A DNA stretch of 64,000 nt, from positions 5,824,001 through 5,888,000 of the forward strand of contig NZ_CP040272.1 in NCBI RefSeq assembly GCF_013393905.1, in the 5' to 3' direction. A program made the translations under genes and the position numbers. The notes beneath the pieces were generated by a model. That model was not told the origin of the DNA and did not search any database. It saw only the letters and a program-made list of their open reading frames with translations. Origin of the DNA: Nostoc sp. C052 (GTDB taxonomy: Bacteria > Cyanobacteriota > Cyanobacteriia > Cyanobacteriales > Nostocaceae). Of this stretch, positions 1-8,044 are shown in pieces. Each line of letters opens with the position of its first letter. The stretch's first letter is position 1.

Positions 1-17
1 CTGAGAGGGTAGACTCT

Positions 18-1055
18 GTGGAAAATACACTTGGGTTAGAGATTATTGAAGTAGTGGAACAAGCGGCGATCGCATCCGCAAAGTGGATGGGGAAAGGCGA
101 AAAAAACATCGCTGACCAGGTAGCTGTAGAAGCGATGCGGGAACGGATGAATAAAATCCACATGCGTGGTCGCATCGTCATCGGGGAAGGCGAACGCGAC
201 GACGCACCGATGCTATACATCGGAGAAGAAGTTGGTATCTGTACCCAACCAAATGCTGAAAGTTTCTGTAACCCAGATGAACTAATTGAAATTGATATCG
301 CAGTTGACCCCTGTGAAGGTACGAACTTGGTAGCTTATGGACAACCTGGTTCGATGGCTGTGTTGGCAATTTCTGAAAAGGGCGGATTATTTGCTGCTCC
401 TGACTTTTACATGAAAAAGTTAGCAGCACCTCCCGCAGCTAAGGGTAAGGTAGACATCAACAAGTCAGCCACGGAAAACCTGAAGATTCTCTCTGAGGTT
501 TTAGACCGGGGTATTGATGAACTTGTAGTAGTAGTCATGAAGCGCGAACGCCATAACGATTTAATTAAAGAAATTCGTGAGGCTGGAGCGAGAGTCGCCC
601 TAATTTCAGATGGTGATGTGGGTGCAGCTATCAGCTGTGGTTTTGCTGGAACTAATATCCACGCGCTGATGGGTATCGGTGCGGCTCCTGAAGGTGTAAT
701 CTCGGCAGCAGCAATGCGTGCTTTGGGTGGACACTTCCAAGGTCAACTGATCTACGATCCAGCAGTAGTAAAAACAGGTCTGATTGGAGAAAGTAAAGAA
801 GCCAACATAGAGCGTTTAAAGTCTATGAATATCAATGACCCCGATAAGGTCTATGATGCTCATGAACTGGCATCTGGTGAAACTATTCTGTTCGCTGCTA
901 GCGGCATTACCACTGGTAATCTCATGCAAGGTGTGCGTTTCTTCAAGGATGGGGCAAGAACTCAAAGCTTGGTTATTTCCAACCAGTCGAAAACGGCTCG
1001 ATTTGTTGACACAATTCACTTGTTTGGTGAACCAAAAGTTCTTCAACTGAACTAA
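18..1055 (+). CDS. glpX: Class II fructose-1,6-bisphosphatase / sedoheptulose-1,7-bisphosphatase
   Basis: This 345-residue protein is the cyanobacterial bifunctional FBPase/SBPase of the Calvin cycle and gluconeogenesis, hydrolysing the C1 phosphate of fructose-1,6- and sedoheptulose-1,7-bisphosphate in the cytosol. GlpX-family signatures are visible: GEGERDDAPMLYIGEEVG near residues 54-71 and DPCEGTNL near 94-101, which supply metal and phosphate ligands. Length is normal for the family. The start is GTG at 18 with a GAGAGG ribosome-binding site at 3-8, so the upstream promoter lies outside the window. hemA follows on the same strand after 231 bp that contain tandem GTTAGTA-type repeats, so they are probably separate units. 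Confidence 0.97.
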   Translation: MENTLGLEIIEVVEQAAIASAKWMGKGEKNIADQVAVEAMRERMNKIHMRGRIVIGEGERDDAPMLYIGEEVGICTQPNAESFCNPDELIEIDIAVDPCEGTNLVAYGQPGSMAVLAISEKGGLFAAPDFYMKKLAAPPAAKGKVDINKSATENLKILSEVLDRGIDELVVVVMKRERHNDLIKEIREAGARVALISDGDVGAAISCGFAGTNIHALMGIGAAPEGVISAAAMRALGGHFQGQLIYDPAVVKTGLIGESKEANIERLKSMNINDPDKVYDAHELASGETILFAASGITTGNLMQGVRFFKDGARTQSLVISNQSKTARFVDTIHLFGEPKVLQLN

Positions 1056-1286
1056 TTTTTAGGGAATGGGGAATGGTAAAAGTAGGGGCGAAGCATAAGG
1101 AAAAAAATCTTTCTATAAAACAGAAAAGTAGTCACCAAAATGCTTACCCTTACAGTAGTTAGTAGTTAGTAGTTAGTGATTAATTGTTGGTTGCAAAAAT
1201 ATCAACCAAGAAACAAAAATTCCCCATTCCCTATTCTCCTTCAATACCAGATTGCCAACTACCAACTAGTAACTACAATTTAGCAA

Positions 1287-2573
1287 ATGAATATAGCAGT
1301 GGTGGGGTTAAGCCATAAGACAGCCCCAGTAGAAGTCCGGGAAAAACTGAGCATTCCAGAATCACAAATTGAAAGTGCGATCGCTCAGTTGGCTAGCTAT
1401 CCCCATATAGACGAAGTTGCAATTCTTAGCACTTGTAACCGCCTGGAAATTTACATTGTTACCAGTGAAGCAGACCAAGGTATCCGGGAAGTTACCCAGT
1501 TTCTTGCAGAATTCAGTAAGTTACCTGGGCAGTCTTTGCGACAGCATTTGTTTATGCTGCTACATGATGATGCCGTGATGCATGTGATGCGGGTAGCAGG
1601 TGGTTTAGATAGTCTGGTTCTCGGAGAAGGTCAAATTCTGGCTCAGGTGAAGACTACTCACAAACTGGGGCAGCAATATAGCGGTATAAAAACCATTTTG
1701 AATCGATTATTTAAACAAGCGCTAACAGCTGGTAAGCGGGTTCGCACTGAAACTAGTATTGGTACTGGGGCTGTATCTATTAGTTCGGCAGCTGTGGAGT
1801 TAGCACAGATAAAAGTGGCAAATTTAGCTGCTTGCCGAGTGGTAATTTTGGGTGCTGGTAAAATGTCGCGGTTGCTGGTGCAACACCTACTTTCTAAAGG
1901 TGCTGTACAAATTAGTATTGTAAACCGCTCTCGCGATCGCGCCCTAGAATTAACAAAGCAATTCCCTCAGCAACCGATCAATATTCATCCGCTATCGGAA
2001 ATGATGAGCGTAATTGCCGATAGTGATTTGGTATTTACAAGTACTTCGGCAACAGAGCCAATACTTGACCGCGCCAAATTGGAAATGGTTTTAGAAGTTC
2101 AGCGCTCTTTAATGTTATTTGATATCTCTGTGCCGCGTAATGTTCATACGGATGTAAACGAATTAGAAAACGTGCAGGCGTTTAATGTGGATGATTTGAA
2201 GGCAGTAGTGGCACAAAACTACGAAAGCCGTCGCAAGATTGCACAGGAAGCCGAGCGACTTTTAGAAGAAGAAGTGGAAGCCTTTGATATTTGGTGGCGC
2301 AGTTTAGAAACTGTTACCACTATTAGCTGTCTGCGAAATAAAGTCGAAACCATCCGCGAACAAGAGTTAGAAAAAGCTTTATCGAGATTGGGTTCGGAAT
2401 TCGCTGAAAAACATCAAGAGGTGATTGAAGCATTAACACGGGGAATTGTCAATAAAATTTTACATGACCCGATGGTGCAATTGCGATCGCAGCAAGATGT
2501 GGAAGCCAGAAGGCGCTGTATGCAAACTCTGCAAATGCTGTTCAACCTCGATGCAGAGGAACAGTTTAGTTAA
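1287..2573 (+). CDS. hemA: Glutamyl-tRNA reductase
   Basis: HemA reduces glutamyl-tRNA(Glu) to glutamate-1-semialdehyde using NADPH, the committed step of tetrapyrrole (haem, chlorophyll, bilin) synthesis. The 428-residue length is normal. The active-site cysteine sits in STCNRLEIY near residue 50, LGEGQILAQVK near 111-121 is the family signature, and a Rossmann glycine loop VVILGAGKMSRLLVQHL lies near residues 185-201. The C-terminal dimerisation helix ends in MQTLQMLFNLDAEEQFS. A strong terminator follows the stop. About 100 bp covering the last 17 codons and the terminator reappear in diverged form at 3903-4005, beyond two accessory genes, which suggests insertion at the hemA 3' end. Confidence 0.98.
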   Translation: MNIAVVGLSHKTAPVEVREKLSIPESQIESAIAQLASYPHIDEVAILSTCNRLEIYIVTSEADQGIREVTQFLAEFSKLPGQSLRQHLFMLLHDDAVMHVMRVAGGLDSLVLGEGQILAQVKTTHKLGQQYSGIKTILNRLFKQALTAGKRVRTETSIGTGAVSISSAAVELAQIKVANLAACRVVILGAGKMSRLLVQHLLSKGAVQISIVNRSRDRALELTKQFPQQPINIHPLSEMMSVIADSDLVFTSTSATEPILDRAKLEMVLEVQRSLMLFDISVPRNVHTDVNELENVQAFNVDDLKAVVAQNYESRRKIAQEAERLLEEEVEAFDIWWRSLETVTTISCLRNKVETIREQELEKALSRLGSEFAEKHQEVIEALTRGIVNKILHDPMVQLRSQQDVEARRRCMQTLQMLFNLDAEEQFS

Positions 2574-2588
2574 ATTAAACAACAAGTT

Positions 2589-2628
2589 AGATCCCCGACT
2601 TCGTAAAAGTTGTCGGGGATCTTTTGTT
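2589..2628 (+). terminator. Rho-independent terminator of hemA
   Basis: Arms AGATCCCCGAC (2589-2599) and GTCGGGGATCT (2612-2622) form an 11-bp perfect stem followed by TTTGTTTT. It begins 15 bp after the hemA stop. A diverged copy occurs at 3972-4004. Confidence 0.9.
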
Positions 2629-2641
2629 TTAAATTAGATAT

Positions 2642-2673
2642 ACTTCTAATTAGATAGATATCTAATTAGAAGT
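2642..2673. promoter_or_regulatory. 32-bp perfect palindrome, probable ArsR operator
   Basis: ACTTCTAATTAGATA, a two-base GA centre, and its exact reverse complement occupy 2642-2673, ending five bases before the ATG of the ArsR-type gene. ArsR dimers bind A+T-rich inverted repeats overlapping their own promoters, so this is inferred to be an autoregulatory operator; it could also hide the ribosome-binding site in an RNA hairpin. Confidence 0.75.
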
Positions 2674-2678
2674 TAGTT

Positions 2679-3239
2679 ATGCAGCCAGAGCAATTTAACA
2701 TATTACTGCGCTTTTTCAAGGCATTAGCGGATGATAGCCGATTGAAGATTGTAGGTATCCTGGCGAATCAGGAGTGCAGCGTCGAAGAATTGGCGGTGCT
2801 ACTGCAACTCAAGGAACCGACAGTATCTCATCATTTAGGGAAACTGAAGGAGCTAAATTTGGTGACAATGCGCCCTGAAGGTAATAGTCGGCTATATCAA
2901 TTGGATAGCGAGGCTTTGCAAAGCATTAGCAAGGAAATTTTTACACCTGAGAAAATAGCATCCTTGATTGGGGATGTGGATACTGAAGCTTGGGAAAGCA
3001 AAGTGTTGAAAAACTATTTCGAGGGCGACCGCCTCAAAGAAATTCCTGCTAGTCGCAAAAAGCGCCTAGTTATTCTTAAGTGGTTAACAAACCAGTTTGA
3101 TGTCGGAGTCAACTACCCTGAACGCCTTGTAAATGACATTCTCAAGCGCTACCATCCTGACTGCGCCACCCTGCGACGGGAGTTGATTGCTTGCCAGTTA
3201 ATGCAGCGAGAGGATGGGGTTTATTGGCGTATAACATAG
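2679..3239 (+). CDS. ArsR-family transcriptional regulator with C-terminal DUF2087
   Basis: A 186-residue protein with an N-terminal ArsR winged helix (about residues 1-80; recognition region EPTVSHHLGKLKELNLV, wing RPEGNSRLYQL). Its C-terminal DUF2087 module spans roughly 113-186, with conserved KKRLVILKWLTNQF and YPERLVNDILKRYHPDCATLRRELI. No cysteine cluster typical of metal-sensing ArsR proteins is seen; the single Cys in LANQECSVEELA lies before the recognition helix, so the effector is unknown. It probably represses itself through the palindrome at 2642-2673 and may co-regulate the following Uma2 gene, 46 bp downstream on the same strand. The pair lies between two copies of the hemA 3' end, consistent with arrival as a cargo block. 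Confidence 0.9.
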   Translation: MQPEQFNILLRFFKALADDSRLKIVGILANQECSVEELAVLLQLKEPTVSHHLGKLKELNLVTMRPEGNSRLYQLDSEALQSISKEIFTPEKIASLIGDVDTEAWESKVLKNYFEGDRLKEIPASRKKRLVILKWLTNQFDVGVNYPERLVNDILKRYHPDCATLRRELIACQLMQREDGVYWRIT

Positions 3240-3285
3240 GTATGAAAGATGAATAAGCAACCGCACAATCATAGGTCGTATTTTT

Positions 3286-3876
3286 ATGCAGTTAGAAACA
3301 CAAAAAATATATTACACACCTGAAGAGTATTTAGAAATTGAAGAAAAAGCAGAATATAAAAGCGAATACCGTGATGGAGAAATTGTACCGATGACAGGCG
3401 GCACTACAAATCATAATAAAATTGCTTTGAATTTAGCTGCATCCTTAAAAATTGCTTTAAGGCGTAAAAATTATGATGTTTATATTGGTGATGTACGTTT
3501 ATGGATACCCCGTTATCGGCAGCATACGTATCCCGATGTGATGGTGATTGAGGGACAACCTATTTATACAGGAACTAGCACAACAACGGTTATGAACCCG
3601 ATGTTAATTGCTGAAGTTTTATCTAAATCGACTAAAAATTATGACCAGGGCGATAAGTTTCTTTATTATCGCTCTATTCCCGAATTCAAGGAATATATTT
3701 TAATTGACCAATACCAGTATCATGTGATGCAGTATGTAAAAACTGCGGAAAGTCAATGGTCATTCACTGAACTTGAACATGAATCTGCAATTTTATCACT
3801 GCAAACAGTTGATTTTCAGATTGAATTGCGCGACCTTTATGAGCAAGTCAATTTTGCAGAAAATAACGAAGATTGA
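3286..3876 (+). CDS. Uma2-family (DUF820) PD-(D/E)XK nuclease-like protein
   Basis: A 196-residue Uma2/DUF820 protein, a fold related to restriction endonucleases and greatly expanded in filamentous cyanobacteria; the cellular role is not established. The N-terminal YYTPEEYLEIEEKAEYKSEYRDGEIVPMTGGT is characteristic. The nuclease core is readable as HTYPDVMVIEG (metal-binding Asp), then LIAEVLSKSTKNYDQGDKFLYYRSIPEFKEYILID (Glu of the E-x-K-like half-motif). Start ATG at 3286, 46 bp after the ArsR-type gene, possibly co-transcribed. A fossil copy of the hemA 3' end and terminator follows immediately. Confidence 0.9.
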   Translation: MQLETQKIYYTPEEYLEIEEKAEYKSEYRDGEIVPMTGGTTNHNKIALNLAASLKIALRRKNYDVYIGDVRLWIPRYRQHTYPDVMVIEGQPIYTGTSTTTVMNPMLIAEVLSKSTKNYDQGDKFLYYRSIPEFKEYILIDQYQYHVMQYVKTAESQWSFTELEHESAILSLQTVDFQIELRDLYEQVNFAENNED

Positions 3877-3902
3877 AATAATGATGTAATTGCGAGCAAG
3901 AT

Positions 3903-4005
3903 ATGCAAACTCTGCAAATGCTGTTCAACCTGGATGCAGGGGAACAGTTTAATGAAACTCAACAACAAACAAGATCCCCGATTTCTTTAAGAAGTCGGGG
4001 ATCTA
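3903..4005 (+). repeat. Diverged duplicate of the hemA 3' end and terminator
   Basis: Sequence from 3903 matches hemA 2520-2570 with only a few changes (CTC to CTG, GAG to GGG) and would read MQTLQMLFNLDAGEQFN in the hemA frame. It then continues through a related AACAACAA segment into the same AGATCCCCGA stem-loop. Just upstream, AATTGCGA and GCAAGAT also resemble hemA with an intervening deletion. No ORF of its own is supported. Either copy could be the ancestral hemA end. Confidence 0.85.
3972..4004. terminator. Bidirectional stem-loop between two Uma2 genes
   Basis: AGATCCCCGATTTC and GAAGTCGGGGATCT pair over 14 bp with one G-T wobble and a TTTAA loop. It is homologous to the hemA terminator and now sits between convergent Uma2 genes, where it can serve both. 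Confidence 0.75.
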
Positions 4006-4018
4006 AACTTTTCGATTT

Positions 4019-4711
4019 TCACAAGAGTTGTTCTGGGTCAATTCCCCGTTCTTGCAGTCGTGTCAATAAATCTTGATATCGTTGGCGTTCTTCCTCTAGT
4101 TGCTGGAGAGCTATTTCTTTAGCTTGACGTTCTTGTGTACGTACTTGGTCAAGCTCAACAGGTGTAAGAAATTTATATCCATCAAGGCGATATATTTCTA
4201 GGGTTTGTGGGGTGAGTTCAAAGCGGATTCCCAAACGGGGACTTATCCATCCATGAATCTGATTAATTTCCTGTAACCAATCTTCTGAGCGCAGAAAACC
4301 TGTTAATTCATTTCGGTCTGGGTCGTAAATGTAATATTCTTCAACTCCATAGCGTTGATAAAACAGGAGTTTATTTGCCATTTCTTTAGTTGTATTACCA
4401 GGAGATAATATTTCAAATACCACCTGTGGCGGAATATTATCTTCTTCAAATTGCTTGTAAGAGCCCCTATCTACTTTGGGTCTACCAAACACTACCAGAA
4501 TATCTGGTGCTTGTTTGATGTTAGGATTGCTTGCAACTGGATACCAAAATAAATCTCCGGCGATGAATACATCTGGTTGGGATGCAAATAAAATTTCTAA
4601 ATTTTCTTTAATAGTTACTATCCAGCGAAACTGCTTGGTATTATCCGCCATTGGTTGTCCGTCGCTTTCGGGGTAGATGACCTCAGATGCGGTATTAGGA
4701 GTGATTACCAT
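4019..4711 (-). CDS. Uma2-family (DUF820) nuclease-like protein with C-terminal coiled coil
   Basis: A 230-residue Uma2 protein of the longer class. The nuclease-like core includes QAPDILVVFGRPK (Asp) and PPQVVFEILSPGNTTKEMANKLLFYQRYGVEEYYIYDP (Glu and following Lys). The last ~50 residues, from ELDQVRTQERQAKEIALQQLEEERQRYQDLLTRLQERGIDPEQLL, form a charged coiled coil typical of this subgroup. It is convergent with the first Uma2 gene and only distantly similar to it, so it is not a tandem copy. Function unknown. Start ATG at 4711; no operon partner. Confidence 0.9.
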   Translation of the reverse strand: MVITPNTASEVIYPESDGQPMADNTKQFRWIVTIKENLEILFASQPDVFIAGDLFWYPVASNPNIKQAPDILVVFGRPKVDRGSYKQFEEDNIPPQVVFEILSPGNTTKEMANKLLFYQRYGVEEYYIYDPDRNELTGFLRSEDWLQEINQIHGWISPRLGIRFELTPQTLEIYRLDGYKFLTPVELDQVRTQERQAKEIALQQLEEERQRYQDLLTRLQERGIDPEQLL

Positions 4712-4870
4712 AATGCTACGCCTCCACTCTTGGGCTTTCTCATAGTTTAGATGGTGGGATGGAAGTTGTGAGCTAATAATGGTAATTATGTACTAATTAA
4801 ATATTGAGCGATCGCTATAAAATATTGTTGATCGTGCGATCGCCTCTTCTTCAACGACAAACACGCACCG

Positions 4871-4928
4871 AAAAGTGTAGAAATATTATTCCTACACTTT
4901 TGCAATTTAGCGATCGCTAAATTGCAAA
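4871..4928. repeat. Two adjacent palindromes, one a 30-bp perfect palindrome centred on HIP1
   Basis: AAAAGTGTAG (4871-4880) and CTACACTTTT (4892-4901) form a 10-bp stem. It is followed by a 30-bp perfect palindrome at 4899-4928 whose centre is GCGATCGC (4910-4917). The structures lie downstream of the livG-type gene and may terminate it, or may be a recombination or protein-binding site. Confidence 0.7.
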
Positions 4929-4987
4929 CCAGGATTCGAGTTTCATCTAGTAATCTAAAATCGCATAAACAGAAAATTCATAGCAGT

Positions 4988-5770
4988 TTATTTGCCCAAA
5001 TAAGCTTCTAGAACTTTGGGATTAGTTTGAATCTCCGAGGGTGTACCGTCAGCTAAATTTTGTCCTTCAGCAAGTACCCAAACACGATCGCACAAGGACA
5101 TCACCACATCCATATTGTGTTCGATAATCAAAAAAGTCATGCCATCTTGGCGGTTCCAAGTGATAATGCGATCGCAAATATCATCAATCAGCCTGGGATT
5201 CACCCCGGCGGCTGGTTCATCCAACAAAATTAACTTGGGATTAGTCATCAACGCCCGTCCCATTTCTAGCAGCTTACGTTGTCCACCAGACAAGCAACCA
5301 GCATAATCGTGTGCTTTTTTTTCCAAGCCCACTGATTCTAATAAAAACATTGCTCGCTCTTCGAGTTGCTTTTCTTCCTTGGCGACAATGTGCGGTTGCA
5401 ACTGCACCTGCCAAAAATTTTCACCAGTTTGTTTTTGCGCCGCCAGCAGCATATTTTCTAACACCGACAACCGCGAAAGAGTGCGTGCAACCTGAAAAGT
5501 GCGGATTACCCCCTGCTGGGCGATTTGATATGGTTGCAAATTGTGAATTGGTTCGCCATCAAAAATCACTCGTCCCTTGTCGGGGCGGATGAAGTTTGAG
5601 AGTAAGTTAAATAAAGTAGTTTTTCCAGCACCATTGGGGCCAATTAAGCCCGTAATGCTGCCTTTAGCAACTTCGATTTTCGCCTCATTAACTGCTTTGA
5701 CACCGCCAAAGCTTTTAGAAAGTCCAGTGGCTACCAAAAGGGGAAGTGGGGATGAATAGTTATTTACCAA
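4988..5770 (-). CDS. LivG-type ABC transporter ATP-binding protein (branched-chain/neutral amino acid)
   Basis: This 260-residue ATPase energises uptake through a HAAT-family (branched-chain or neutral amino acid) permease at the plasma membrane. Walker A is GPNGAGKTTL near residues 42-51, the signature is LSGGQRKLLEMGRAL, Walker B is LILLDEPAAGVNPR, and the LivG-type C-terminus NPKVLEAYLGK is intact. Its start overlaps the stop of the upstream permease gene by 11 bp, indicating translational coupling. In cyanobacteria such pairs belong to the Nat-type N-I/N-II systems whose other subunits are often unlinked. No binding protein, second permease or LivF is present here. The exact substrate cannot be told from sequence. 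Confidence 0.93.
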   Translation of the reverse strand: MVNNYSSPLPLLVATGLSKSFGGVKAVNEAKIEVAKGSITGLIGPNGAGKTTLFNLLSNFIRPDKGRVIFDGEPIHNLQPYQIAQQGVIRTFQVARTLSRLSVLENMLLAAQKQTGENFWQVQLQPHIVAKEEKQLEERAMFLLESVGLEKKAHDYAGCLSGGQRKLLEMGRALMTNPKLILLDEPAAGVNPRLIDDICDRIITWNRQDGMTFLIIEHNMDVVMSLCDRVWVLAEGQNLADGTPSEIQTNPKVLEAYLGK

Positions 5771-6893
5771 GGGTGAGTTCCTCCTTTTTCCCTAAGATAC
5801 CTTGAGGACGCCAAATCATCAGTACCATCAAAATTAGTCCGATTACCATGATCCGAAATGCACCCAAACGAGCTTCATCAAGGGGGACGATTCTAGGTAA
5901 GACTTCTCGCGTTAGCGCATCGTAAGCAAAGAAAATTACCGCACCTAAGATTGTGCCAACGTTATTCCCAGAACCACCTAAAATCACCATAATCCAAGTG
6001 TCAAAGGTAATTTGCGGTTGAAAGTTATCAGGGTAAATAGCGCCCAGTTGCCAAGCGAAGAAAGCACCAGCGATACCCGCGATCGCACCCCCTAACATTA
6101 ATGATTGTAATTTATACCAAAAGACATTTTTTCCCAGCGCCTTGGGAATTTCTTCATCTTCACGGATGGCTTTGAGAATTCTACCCCAAGGCGATCGCAC
6201 CAAAATTTCTAACCGCCAGTATACAAGTGCCAAAACCAGCAGCAACACTAGCATTAAACCCGCTTTTGGGTTGTAATTATACAGTCCAATCACCCCGGAA
6301 ATATAAATTGCTGCCGCCAAAATTGCTAACACAATTCCTACACCCAAACGCGATACGAATTCTTGCTTGCTAGTTGTCCTTTTGCCTAAATCAGTAGTCC
6401 GAGATACTTGAGTAGTACGAATCCATCGCCATAAGGTAAAGAAAGTTACAGCAGCTAGCAGCGTTAACAACCCAATCATCCCAAATCTGACAAACAAATT
6501 CGGTTCTGTGGATAGGGGTATGGAATAACTTTGCACACCAAACGCCCCAGAAATCCAGGTATCACCGACAGGTAAATCTTGATTATTCACCACCAAGCGA
6601 ATTAATTCGCCCGTACCAATGGTGACAATTCCTAGATAATCTTCCCGTAAGCGTAGAGTTGCAAAACCAATTATCAAACCCAACAAGGCGGCGACAATTG
6701 CCCCAGCTATTGCCGATATCAGTAGGGGTACACCCTTTAAGCTTAACAATACGGTTGTATATGCTCCCAGAGTCATGAAAGCAATATGACCAAAGTTAAT
6801 GAGTCCAGTGAAGCCCCATTGCAAATTGAGTCCGAGTGCGAATAGAGCGAAAAGTGCTGTAGAAATTGCTAAGAAAATTAGATAGTCAACCAT
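5760..6893 (-). CDS. LivM-type branched-chain/neutral amino acid ABC permease
   Basis: A 377-residue integral membrane protein of the LivM family, with about ten hydrophobic segments. The N-terminus ALGLNLQWGFTGLINFGHIAFMTLGAY and the cytoplasmic coupling region SPWGRILKAIREDEEIPKALGKNVFWYKLQ are characteristic. A hydrophilic stretch IRTTQVSRTTDLGKRTTSKQEFVSRLG (about residues 159-185) interrupts the membrane core and is longer than in many LivM proteins. It is first in a two-gene operon with the ATPase gene downstream. Upstream is a tract of GGGGAGT heptamers rather than a recognisable promoter. A NatC-like role is likely, but the subsystem is not assigned. Confidence 0.92.
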   Translation of the reverse strand: MVDYLIFLAISTALFALFALGLNLQWGFTGLINFGHIAFMTLGAYTTVLLSLKGVPLLISAIAGAIVAALLGLIIGFATLRLREDYLGIVTIGTGELIRLVVNNQDLPVGDTWISGAFGVQSYSIPLSTEPNLFVRFGMIGLLTLLAAVTFFTLWRWIRTTQVSRTTDLGKRTTSKQEFVSRLGVGIVLAILAAAIYISGVIGLYNYNPKAGLMLVLLLVLALVYWRLEILVRSPWGRILKAIREDEEIPKALGKNVFWYKLQSLMLGGAIAGIAGAFFAWQLGAIYPDNFQPQITFDTWIMVILGGSGNNVGTILGAVIFFAYDALTREVLPRIVPLDEARLGAFRIMVIGLILMVLMIWRPQGILGKKEELTLGK

Positions 6894-6898
6894 ATTTT

Positions 6899-6990
6899 GG
6901 AATGGGGAGTGGGGAGTGGGGAGTGGGGAATGGGGAATTGGGAATCGTTATTTTCGCTTGTGCCCTACTCCCTACTCCCCACTCCCACTC
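6899..6990. repeat. Inverted heptamer repeat tract (GGGGAGT / ACTCCCC)
   Basis: Tandem GGGGAGT/GGGGAAT units at about 6904-6946 are followed by the complementary CCCTACT/CCCCACT units at about 6963-6990, so the tract can fold into a long hairpin upstream of the permease gene. Such short tandem repeats are typical of Nostocales. Confidence 0.8.
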
Positions 6991-7084
6991 ACTAAGCGAA
7001 TAAATTTTAGCGTAGCTTGAGCGTAGCTAATTTTATGGGAATACTATCTATTGTTGGTGTTTGCTGGTAGGGAATAATTGACGT

Positions 7085-7282
7085 ATGAATTTGCTGCGAC
7101 TGAGAATGCATCATCTAATCGAGCAATTAGGTGATGACGATTTGCAAGACATTTGGAACGTTCTGGAAGGTTTATATTATGACTTTTATATGCTCAAAGC
7201 GATACAACAGGTTAAGCGATCGCAGCAACCGTGGGATATCTTAACCCATGAAGAAGCGGTAAGACTGTTGATGTTTTTCTAA
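7085..7282 (+). CDS. Small hypothetical protein, possible antitoxin
   Basis: A 65-residue acidic, helix-rich protein with no domain I can name with certainty. LIEQLGDDDLQDIWNVLEGLYYDFYMLKAIQQV and the C-terminal PWDILTHEEAVRLL resemble small cyanobacterial antitoxin-like proteins whose conserved tail contacts a RelE/ParE toxin. A RelE-like gene lies 232 bp downstream on the same strand, a wider gap than in normal toxin-antitoxin pairs and filled with repeat-like sequence, so pairing is only inferred. Start ATG at 7085. Confidence 0.6.
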   Translation: MNLLRLRMHHLIEQLGDDDLQDIWNVLEGLYYDFYMLKAIQQVKRSQQPWDILTHEEAVRLLMFF

Positions 7283-7514
7283 TTCAGCAGCGCTTTTAGT
7301 AGTGCTGAGTGCTGAGTGCCCAGTAGTAGCCCATAGTTAAAACTAAGGGATTAGTTATGATTAGGAAGAAATTTATTTATTATTTAGAACTAAAGTCAGA
7401 GGATTTAGATCCATATACTGAATTGTAAGTCTTAGTACTGGTTCTTGACTCAGCACTCAGCACTTTCAACTCAGCACTCTTTGGCCCCTCAAGTTTTGGT
7501 GAAGGTAACGCCCA

Positions 7515-7772
7515 GTGAGTCTGGAAATGCGCTATGCAAGGTCTTTTTTACTAGACCTGAAGAATCTAGAACCTGCCGCCTACGAGCGGGTGTATGATTT
7601 TGTTTTTATTGAGTTAGCCCAAAAGTGGCAGTTGAGTGATTTACAAGAACTACGACAGCTTGATGGTGAAGGCATTTTTCACCGCTTCACCCTAGATAAT
7701 TATCTGATTGGTATAGAAATCAGGGGTGAAATTGTGAAATTTCTGCGTGTCATCCCTATGCCAGATGTTTAA
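7515..7772 (+). CDS. RelE/ParE-like small protein
   Basis: An 85-residue protein with a RelE/ParE-superfamily outline: N-terminal YARSFLLDLKNLEPAAYERVYDFVF, a middle LQELRQLDGEGIFHRFTLDNYLIGIEI, and a terminal strand IVKFLRVIPMPDV. Proteins of this kind are ribosome-dependent mRNA interferases or gyrase poisons, but the catalytic residues are poorly conserved and cannot be confirmed here. The start is GTG at 7515; an in-frame ATG at 7527 is an alternative. No antitoxin directly abuts it; the gene at 7085 is the best candidate. A 23-codon ORF at 7357-7428 lies between them and is probably not real. Confidence 0.6.
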   Translation: MSLEMRYARSFLLDLKNLEPAAYERVYDFVFIELAQKWQLSDLQELRQLDGEGIFHRFTLDNYLIGIEIRGEIVKFLRVIPMPDV

Positions 7773-8044
7773 ACTGAGGAGTCAATCAATTTTGAATTTT
7801 GGAATTGCGGATTTTGGATTTGTTCCACCCACGTTCGCTTTCTTGGCACGTTCGCGGTAGCGACTGGTAAAGAAGTGCGGGGCATCAACCGAAATAATTT
7901 TTAATCTAAAATCTAAAATCTAAAATCTAAAATTGGCACGGTTAAGGGAACACTGAAAACTGTAAACTGTATAAGGCTAGGCAGGGATCGCTATAACCTT
8001 ACATTAAACTGGTTTTTGAAAAACACTTTATTTGAGATTTCCCT

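Noticed and set aside
7357..7428. 23-codon frame between the two small genes at 7085 and 7515
   Set aside because: No motif and no ribosome-binding site; probably chance.
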